From the NCBI GenBank assembly GCA_045536155.1, contig JAZSMZ010000068.1, forward strand, positions 1 through 13,561: DNA of 13,561 bases. The letters are read 5' to 3'. Position numbers and translations under genes: made by a program. This DNA is from JAZQNC01 sp045536155 (GTDB lineage: Bacteria > Bacillota > Clostridia > Oscillospirales > CAG-272). The notes under the pieces were generated by a model. That model was not told the DNA's origin and did not search any database. It was given only the letters and a program-made list of their open reading frames with translations. Numbering within the stretch: position 1 is the first letter of the stretch; each line of letters opens with the position of its first letter. Of the stretch, positions 1 through 4,440 are shown one piece after another.

Positions 1-267
1 CGCAAGCATGATATAATATCCGTTCCTTCATACGCGAAGCGTATATCATCTGCGAAGCAGATATCATACCCGCAGGGTATATCACCCGTGACCGAAGGGA
101 ACGGATATCATTGTAAAAAACCTCTTTTGTCTACCGGACAAAAGAGGTTTTTTACAATGATATCCGTTCCCTTCGGTCACGGATGATATACCCTGCGGGT
201 ATGATATCTGCTTCGCAGATGATATACGCTTCGCGTATGAAGGAACGGATATTATATCATGCTTGCG
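1..267. repeat. 267-base near-perfect palindrome built of nested hairpins
   Basis: Base i pairs with base 268-i from 1-131 to 137-267, leaving a five-base centre (TACCG, 132-136). The only mismatch I find is C85 against A183. Each arm contains small perfect hairpins with three-base loops: ATACGC-GAA-GCGTAT (30-44), ATCTGC-GAA-GCAGAT (48-62) and ATACCC-GCA-GGGTAT (66-80), mirrored at 224-238, 206-220 and 188-202. They are joined by ATATCAT or its complement. Within each arm, ATATCCGTTCC (16-26) and GGAACGGATAT (98-108) also pair, so an arm could fold as a multi-branched cloverleaf instead. The palindrome reaches the window edge and may extend further left. No coding potential is credible here. 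A mobile-element end or a dispersed palindromic repeat is the best guess, not shown. Confidence 0.9.
111..157. terminator. Central terminator-like hairpin of the palindrome
   Basis: The core of the large palindrome is a 21-base-pair perfect stem (111-131 with 137-157) containing AAAAAACCTC and GAGGTTTTTT. In either direction this gives a stem followed by six T residues, as in a bidirectional intrinsic terminator. It would insulate the plus-strand gene to the right from transcription entering from the left. The function is inferred from shape only. Confidence 0.4.
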
Positions 268-318
268 TAGCAAGTATATCATACGGCAACGCCGTATATC
301 ATATTGCGCCAGCGATAT
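259..318. repeat. Array of three further short hairpins with ATATCAT linkers
   Basis: To the right of the palindrome the same design continues without a mirrored partner inside the window. ATGCTTGC-GTA-GCAAGTAT (259-277, one G-T pair), ATACGGC-AAC-GCCGTAT (281-297) and ATATTGC-GCCA-GCGATAT (301-318, one G-T pair) are separated by ATATCAT or a close variant, and a last linker copy follows at 316-322. Stem sequences differ from unit to unit while the linker is kept. That argues for selection on structure rather than simple sequence duplication. The first unit overlaps the end of the palindrome. Confidence 0.8.
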
Positions 319-322
319 ATCA

Positions 323-351
323 TCGAAAAGCAACATTTTTTGTGGTATAAT
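323..351 (+). promoter_or_regulatory. Extended -10 promoter of the deaminase gene
   Basis: A perfect TATAAT (346-351) is preceded by TGG (343-345), giving an extended -10 element. A weak -35 (TCGAAA, 323-328) lies 17 bases upstream. The promoter directly abuts the last hairpin linker. Transcription would begin about 30 bases before the ribosome binding site AGGAGG at 377-382. Confidence 0.7.
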
Positions 352-389
352 CAGTTCAACAAATTCGACATTTAACAGGAGGTATTTCT

Positions 390-800
390 GTGGAAAGATA
401 TCCTATCACTGAAAAAGATAAAGAACTAATTAAAATTGGTTTGCAGGTTTTAGCGAACAATTTTGATGATGGCGTTTACAATCACACGGTTGGATGTGCA
501 GTTTTATGCAAGAACGGAAACATCTACAAAGGCGTAAATTGTGATGGCATTCACGGGTCTTGTGCTGAATATATTACCGTTGGAATTGCTATTTCAAGTG
601 GAGAACGTGAATTTGATACGATCGTTGCCGTACACGAAAAACATCACAATTGCGTTATTCCGCCCTGCGGCAATTGCAGACAAATGTTGTTTGAGTATTG
701 TCCCGATATTAAAGTAATAGTAAATGATGAAGACGGAAATCTTATCAAGGTAAAAGCCAGAGATTTGTTGCCGTTTGCTTGGGAACCTGTAATCTGCTAA
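390..800 (+). CDS. Zinc-dependent cytidine/blasticidin-S deaminase family protein
   Basis: A 136-residue protein of the cytidine deaminase fold, predicted to deaminate a cytosine-type nucleoside in the cytosol. The two zinc and catalytic motifs are intact: C58-A59-E60 (zinc ligand and proton-shuttling Glu) and P92-C93-G94-N95-C96-R97-Q98 (two further zinc ligands). The region GSCAEYITVGIAISSGE and the C-terminal pattern ARDLLPFAWEP recall blasticidin S deaminase (GPCAELVVLGTA, IRELLPSGYVWEG) more than housekeeping Cdd. The true substrate is unknown. The start is GTG at 390, chosen because AGGAGG lies seven bases upstream. It is the only plus-strand gene here, visibly AT-richer than its neighbours, and sits beside the palindromic array, which suggests horizontal acquisition. 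An ordinary pyrimidine-salvage deaminase is the alternative. Confidence 0.85.
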   Translation: MERYPITEKDKELIKIGLQVLANNFDDGVYNHTVGCAVLCKNGNIYKGVNCDGIHGSCAEYITVGIAISSGEREFDTIVAVHEKHHNCVIPPCGNCRQMLFEYCPDIKVIVNDEDGNLIKVKARDLLPFAWEPVIC

Positions 801-816
801 ATCAATAGTCCGGCGC

Positions 817-859
817 ACTACTTTTAGTCTTTCTTACCCCAGTTATACTACTTTTAGTC
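817..859. repeat. Two direct copies of ACTACTTTTAGTC
   Basis: The 13-base sequence ACTACTTTTAGTC occurs at 817-829 and again at 847-859, exactly 30 bases apart. Each copy contains a small inverted repeat, ACTA-CTTT-TAGT. They lie just after the deaminase stop codon. They could be binding sites for a DNA-binding protein, or the remnant of an element boundary. Confidence 0.5.
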
Positions 860-872
860 GCTCTTTCGCAAC

Positions 873-901
873 AAAATCCGTACACACAGTGTACGGATTT
901 T
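873..901. terminator. Bidirectional intrinsic terminator between convergent genes
   Basis: A perfect 13-base-pair stem (AAAATCCGTACAC at 873-885, GTGTACGGATTTT at 889-901) has a three-base loop. It is followed by TTTTGTTATTT on the plus strand and TTTTGTT on the minus strand. It sits between the deaminase (plus) and the last chromate transporter gene (minus), so it can end both transcripts. Confidence 0.9.
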
Positions 902-935
902 GTTATTTCTTCACTATTCACTTTTAAAATTCAAA

Positions 936-1499
936 TCAAACGCCGTATACCGCGATTCCGACAATCGCCGATATACCGATAAAGAGGATGGGCGACAATT
1001 TCTTTTTGGCAATTATCTTATATCCAAAATGCAAAGCGGCCAATACTGCCGTTAAGATCAGCGCCTTTACGCTTATTGCAAACGGCTGAGTGCCGATAAG
1101 GCAGTTGTTCAAGATCATGTACACGCCGACCGCGAAAACGATTCCGACGACCGACGGCTTCATTCCGTTAAGGACAGCCTTTACGTACTTATTGTCAAGC
1201 GCGTTCTTTAACAGCGAGAAGATCAGAAGAACGATCAAAAAAGCGGGAAAGACAACTGCAAAGGTGGCGATTATCGCACCGAGGACGCCTCCCTGATCGC
1301 TTCCGATGAAGGTCGCAAGATTGACCATTATCGGTCCGGGAGTGCTCTCGCTGACCGCGATCATATAGCTGATCATCTCGTCGCTCATCCAGCCATACGA
1401 CAAAACCACGTCGCGGATCAGAGGAATCGCGCCGTATCCGCCGCCGAATGCGAAGCATCCGACCTTCAAAAATCCCAAAAACAGATCGAGGTATATCAT
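936..1499 (-). CDS. chrA: Chromate transporter ChrA, second half-size subunit
   Basis: A 187-residue integral membrane protein of the CHR (ChrA) family, which exports chromate or moves a related oxyanion across the membrane. It is about half the length of classical ChrA, as expected for the short-chain form that works as a pair. Visible family motifs are FGGGYGAIP (residues 18-26) and ESTPGPIMVN (51-60), followed by hydrophobic segments to the C terminus. The ATG overlaps the stop of the upstream ChrA gene as ATGA (1496-1499), so the two are translationally coupled. A purine-rich ribosome site (GGGAGAGG) ends four bases before the start. It is the last gene of the minus-strand run, followed by the terminator at 873-901. 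The physiological substrate need not be chromate. Confidence 0.92.
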   Translation of the reverse strand: MIYLDLFLGFLKVGCFAFGGGYGAIPLIRDVVLSYGWMSDEMISYMIAVSESTPGPIMVNLATFIGSDQGGVLGAIIATFAVVFPAFLIVLLIFSLLKNALDNKYVKAVLNGMKPSVVGIVFAVGVYMILNNCLIGTQPFAISVKALILTAVLAALHFGYKIIAKKKLSPILFIGISAIVGIAVYGV

Positions 1500-2074
1500 T
1501 TTTCCTCTCCCTTCTTTCGGTCAGATATTTCTTTGACAGCAAAAAGCGAAAGGCTGATAACTGCAGACGCGAGCATTATCGCAATCGTCGATATGTTGAG
1601 CGAAAAGATGTTGATGGCAAGCATTACCGCAAAGGAGCAGATCATGATCGCTACGGGCACTGCCTTTTTCTTCATCTTCTTTATCATGTTGATGCCTGCA
1701 TCGAGTATTAAAAATCCGACGGCGATCTTGATTCCCTTGAATGCACTTGCAATGACTGTTATTTCAAGGAAGTTATCGAGAAAGCTCGATATTGCAAATA
1801 TTATCACAAACGAAGGAAGCACCATTCCAATCGTCGCAAAAACGGCTCCGATAACGCCTGCTCTCTTATATCCGACAAAGGTGGAGCAGTTGATTGCTAT
1901 AGGACCGGGCGTCGACTCGGCTATAACAGTGATACTCATCATTTCGTCATGGGTGATCCACTTCTTTTTTTCAACGCAGGTGCTCTCAATCAGCGGTAGC
2001 ATCGCGTATCCGCCGCCAAAGGTAAAAAGGCCGATTTTGGCAAAGGTTATAAACAGTTCAAATAAGAGCTTCAT
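1496..2074 (-). CDS. chrA: Chromate transporter ChrA, first half-size subunit
   Basis: A 192-residue membrane protein homologous to its downstream neighbour. It carries the same paired signatures: FGGGYAMLP (residues 19-27) and ESTPGPIAIN (53-62) with STFVG following. Short ChrA proteins encoded in tandem are known to form a heteromeric transporter whose halves sit in opposite membrane orientation. This layout with a four-base overlap fits that. The ribosome site is weak (GGACGGAAAAG before ATG). It lies 25 bases after the YgjV-like gene, probably on the same transcript. The family assignment is firm. The transported ion in this organism is inferred from family only. Confidence 0.92.
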   Translation of the reverse strand: MKLLFELFITFAKIGLFTFGGGYAMLPLIESTCVEKKKWITHDEMMSITVIAESTPGPIAINCSTFVGYKRAGVIGAVFATIGMVLPSFVIIFAISSFLDNFLEITVIASAFKGIKIAVGFLILDAGINMIKKMKKKAVPVAIMICSFAVMLAINIFSLNISTIAIMLASAVISLSLFAVKEISDRKKGEEK

Positions 2075-2099
2075 TGCTTTTCCGTCCGTGTCTGATATG

Positions 2100-2618
2100 T
2101 CATGCTTGTTCTTCGTCCTTTGTATTTCTGAATCGGATAAGTCCGACTATGGCGGACGACATGGCCAGAATCTCGTTTGCAACTCCGCCGTAGGACTTGT
2201 AGGCCACGTTGTAGATCAAGGTCATGATGCATGTCAGAATCAAGCTCCAGCGCAAGGTCTGCACGTTATCAAATGACAAAAAGATTGTATTGATCACGAG
2301 AGCGCCGATGATCAGAAGGGACAAGGGTCCCTGCCAGGAAAGAGCTCCGCAGACAGCCATGACAGCGGCCAACAAATAAGGCCAGAACTTATATGAAAAG
2401 AACTTTACCTTTTTTGCGGCAAAGATGAGATTTCTGACGATTACGACCGCGTTAAGCAGCGCTCCGGAATATGCTCCCAAAATCAGATAGCTTATGCAAA
2501 GGCATACCGCCGCACCCGTCAGAATATAGAGCAGCAAATTTTTCTTTTTGCACTGATAGGTGATAATAGTGAGTATCACCGCAAGGACGCTGAAAATATT
2601 TCCTATAATAATATTCAT
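2100..2618 (-). CDS. YgjV-family inner membrane protein
   Basis: A 172-residue, almost wholly hydrophobic protein with about six predicted membrane helices. It has a short positively charged loop after the first helix (YQCKKKNLL) and a charged C-terminal tail (RFRNTKDEEQA). The opening pattern (IGNIFSVLAVILTIITYQCKKK), the alternating short loops and FLSFDNVQTLRWSL resemble the E. coli YgjV-type family, whose biochemical role is not established. It starts six bases after the monooxygenase-like gene ends, and only a weak AGGTGG precedes it. That indicates co-transcription. No substrate can be named from the sequence. Confidence 0.65.
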   Translation of the reverse strand: MNIIIGNIFSVLAVILTIITYQCKKKNLLLYILTGAAVCLCISYLILGAYSGALLNAVVIVRNLIFAAKKVKFFSYKFWPYLLAAVMAVCGALSWQGPLSLLIIGALVINTIFLSFDNVQTLRWSLILTCIMTLIYNVAYKSYGGVANEILAMSSAIVGLIRFRNTKDEEQA

Positions 2619-2624
2619 TTTAGT

Positions 2625-2912
2625 TTATTCCACCTTTTCGCAAACTGTCTTGGTACGTTTCGATGCCATCATATCGTTTACCGTCGATGCCCACTTTTTG
2701 TAGTGCTCGGTAGTTTTATGATATTCTATGGCATCGTTGTCACGAAAATGCTCGAGCAAGACGAATTTTGTTTCGTCGTCCTTCGACTGCACGAGATCGA
2801 AGGAGATGTTTCCCTCTTCAAGACGGGAGTTTTCGCAGTTATAAAGGGTTATTTTTTTGAAATCCTCAACGAATTCCTTCTTTACGTCAACATAAACGAG
2901 TGTAAAGGGCAT
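2625..2912 (-). CDS. ABM-fold (putative quinol monooxygenase) family protein
   Basis: A 95-residue soluble protein with the layout of the antibiotic-biosynthesis-monooxygenase (ABM) dimeric alpha/beta barrel family. A first strand (FTLVYVDV) and a helix run to SRLEEGNISFDLVQS (residues 29-43), followed by FVLLEHFRDNDAIEYHKTTE (50-69) and HYKKW (70-74). The E-x-G and E-x-(7-9)-A-x-x-x-H spacing is the usual signature, with His65 in the conserved place. Members act as cofactor-free monooxygenases, quinol oxidases or stress proteins. The substrate is unknown. The start codon lies two bases after the stop of the upstream membrane-protein gene, with AAGGA inside that gene as its ribosome site. That is a clear operon arrangement. 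Confidence 0.78.
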   Translation of the reverse strand: MPFTLVYVDVKKEFVEDFKKITLYNCENSRLEEGNISFDLVQSKDDETKFVLLEHFRDNDAIEYHKTTEHYKKWASTVNDMMASKRTKTVCEKVE

Positions 2913-2914
2913 TT

Positions 2915-3691
2915 TCAGTTATCCTTTCTTTTCGATAATTTATAAAAATCTAAAATCAAAAACAATATGTACAATACAGTGAAGGCCAAAAACGAGATTT
3001 TAAAGATGAGAGCTACGAATGGCAAGCGGAATATTACCGCGTTGCAAAACGGAATAACAGAGGAGCAAAGGTATGCCGCAATGCGTCCTTTTTGAGTCAA
3101 AACGCCGTTTTTATATCCCATTTCGGCGGCGAAGGAGAAAATCAGCGATATCGGCAGGGGAAGATATATTATATAAAGTGACAAAAACGGGTGATTGCTC
3201 GACAGCGTGACACAAATGATGCATAACGGTACGGCAAACACAACTCCGAGGAGCGAATAGATCATTCCGACCAACTTGCGTTTTGATGCAACCATATCAG
3301 ACAAAACTCCCGCAAGCGCCGCGCTTGAAAAGAAGCTGATCAAAGCAGATGCCGCATACGATGCCTCCGATATTCCGACTGCAAAGGTCAGAGCGTACCC
3401 CAAAATGGTGCTGCCGGAAGAGATGCATATCCACACGAGGGTACAAAAACGCATTTTTACCGCGTTGTTTGATTCGTTTTCGTCGGAGGAAAGCAGTATC
3501 GAGCATATCGCCGACGTTACCGAAATTACGGCCGAATGCTTTAGGAGAGAAATCTTTTTTGCAAAATTTATCACTCCCAAAAATCCGAAGGCAGGCGATA
3601 TGCGTACCGCCGTAAAAATGGCGAAAAGTAGGGCGGATATGCAATATACCGCCGATATAATTGATAAAATCCGTCTGAATTTGTTGTTCAT
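2915..3691 (-). CDS. Unknown multi-span membrane protein
   Basis: I do not recognise a family for this 258-residue protein. It has about seven or eight hydrophobic segments (roughly residues 7-29, 53-68, 80-105, 112-131, 140-163, 167-190, 203-221 and 224-249). A hydrophilic loop DENESNNAVK lies near residues 70-79, and the tail is basic (KLSKRKDN). No catalytic or transport signature is visible. It heads the run membrane protein - ABM - YgjV - ChrA - ChrA, with gaps of 2 to 25 bases. Its ATG lies only 11 bases beyond the preceding terminator hairpin and has no clear Shine-Dalgarno sequence (AAGTGATAAG precedes it). Its expression mechanism is therefore unclear. Confidence 0.75.
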   Translation of the reverse strand: MNNKFRRILSIISAVYCISALLFAIFTAVRISPAFGFLGVINFAKKISLLKHSAVISVTSAICSILLSSDENESNNAVKMRFCTLVWICISSGSTILGYALTFAVGISEASYAASALISFFSSAALAGVLSDMVASKRKLVGMIYSLLGVVFAVPLCIICVTLSSNHPFLSLYIIYLPLPISLIFSFAAEMGYKNGVLTQKGRIAAYLCSSVIPFCNAVIFRLPFVALIFKISFLAFTVLYILFLILDFYKLSKRKDN

Positions 3692-3702
3692 CTTATCACT
3701 TA

Positions 3703-3730
3703 AAAGGCCGCGTTTTTGTGCGCGGCCTTT
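3703..3730 (-). terminator. Terminator or attenuator hairpin between 3741 and 3691
   Basis: AAAGGCCGCG (3703-3712) pairs with CGCGGCCTTT (3721-3730) around an eight-base loop. On the minus strand the stem ends in TTTT then AA, a short U tract. It starts ten bases after the Rossmann-protein stop codon and ends just before the next start codon. It would end transcription of the upstream gene, or let part of it through to the downstream operon. Confidence 0.75.
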
Positions 3731-3740
3731 GCTTATATCG

Positions 3741-4238
3741 TTAGTTGTTTTCTGATTTGTCGAACTCTTTGTTCATCCAACGCGAAAGAGTGGTGATGTC
3801 GGCCGGACGAAGCGAAAGAGAGTTGTATTCTTCGGGAACGAAGAGCTTGTCGCCCGACGTGATATAATCGGTGAGCTTTGTAAGGGTGTTTTTAAGCGAC
3901 TCTGCAATTACACCTTCGCCGTTTTTGTATATAACACGGAGTCCTGCACAGAATGCCTCGACACCGATATTGCTCTGTTCATCGGCAGGAACGGTGATGA
4001 TTATCGCATCAACGTCGCCGCAGGAAAGCAGCATCTTGTAGTCGGGGAAAAGGCGGACCTCGGTGTCATGCTCGGCCGCCGTGATGGCGATTTTGTCAAG
4101 CAGGTACTGCTTTGTATCGCAAACTGCGGTCACGATCGCGTTGGGAATCTCGTTTTCTATAAGCAATTTTGCGCAAGCACTTCCCATTTCGCCTACGCCG
4201 ATAATGCCGTATCTTACGCTGTCAAGATTTGTTGCCAT
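3741..4238 (-). CDS. Stand-alone Gfo/Idh/MocA-type Rossmann NAD(P)-binding protein
   Basis: A 165-residue protein that is essentially one Rossmann nucleotide-binding domain. Y10-G-I-I-G14-V-G16-E-M-G19 is the glycine-rich loop, V39-C-D41 the end of the second strand, and V77-D-A-I-I-I-T-V-P84 the strand-4 motif of Gfo/Idh oxidoreductases. The place of the usual E-K-P motif reads Y104-K-N-G-E-G, keeping the lysine but not the flanking residues. Full-length relatives have about 330-390 residues. The second alpha/beta substrate domain is missing, and the C terminus ends naturally in a charged tail, with no frameshift remnant seen downstream. An AGAGG ribosome site lies eight bases upstream of ATG. 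It may be a redox-sensing or regulatory protein rather than an enzyme. That is inference. Confidence 0.7.
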   Translation of the reverse strand: MATNLDSVRYGIIGVGEMGSACAKLLIENEIPNAIVTAVCDTKQYLLDKIAITAAEHDTEVRLFPDYKMLLSCGDVDAIIITVPADEQSNIGVEAFCAGLRVIYKNGEGVIAESLKNTLTKLTDYITSGDKLFVPEEYNSLSLRPADITTLSRWMNKEFDKSENN

Positions 4239-4318
4239 GTTTTTGACCTCTGATTGAGCTATACTTTTTTACTTTCTGTCTTTTGCAAGCAATCCCTCTA
4301 TAGCGAAAATATTATCCG

Positions 4319-4439
4319 TTTTCGCTTTGCGAAATCGTTGCCGTTGGCGAAAATTTGAGATGATTTCGCAAAGCGAAATCATTGCCGTTCAGGCAATGAA
4401 ATCTCAAATTTTCCCGCTTAAAAGCCCCGCTTTTAAGCG
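4319..4439. repeat. Nested-hairpin element downstream of argS
   Basis: This fills most of the 202-base gap between argS and the Rossmann-protein gene. An outer 13-base inverted repeat (GAAAATTTGAGAT 4349-4361, ATCTCAAATTTTC 4401-4413) encloses two perfect hairpins, GATTTCGC-AAA-GCGAAATC (4362-4380) and ATTGCC-GTTCA-GGCAAT (4381-4397). A related pair, TTTCGC-TTT-GCGAAA (4320-4334) and GCC-GTT-GGC (4340-4348), precedes it. GCGAAATC-N-TTGCCGTT occurs at both 4329-4345 and 4373-4389. The rest of the gap (4239-4318) holds the AGAGG ribosome site of the next gene. I see no convincing promoter in it. Confidence 0.75.
4415..4439 (-). terminator. Hairpin directly after the argS stop codon
   Basis: CGCTTAAAAGC (4415-4425) and GCTTTTAAGCG (4429-4439) form a perfect 11-base-pair stem with a three-base loop, beginning one base after the argS stop. 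No U run follows (GGGAAAATTT on the minus strand). It may be a weak or Rho-aided terminator or an mRNA-stabilising hairpin rather than a classical intrinsic terminator. Confidence 0.5.
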
Positions 4440-4440
4440 T

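Noticed and set aside
1..322. CRISPR array
   Set aside because: There is no constant repeat of 23 or more bases and no unique spacers of even length. The units are variable-stem hairpins with a 7-base linker, and no cas gene is present.
82..336. 84-residue open frame on the minus strand
   Set aside because: It lies entirely within the palindrome and hairpin array, and its residues simply reflect the repeated linkers. It has no ribosome site.
1533..2276. 247-residue plus-strand frame
   Set aside because: It is antisense to chrA and the YgjV-like gene, whose motifs are clear on the minus strand. It has no family resemblance and no start signal.
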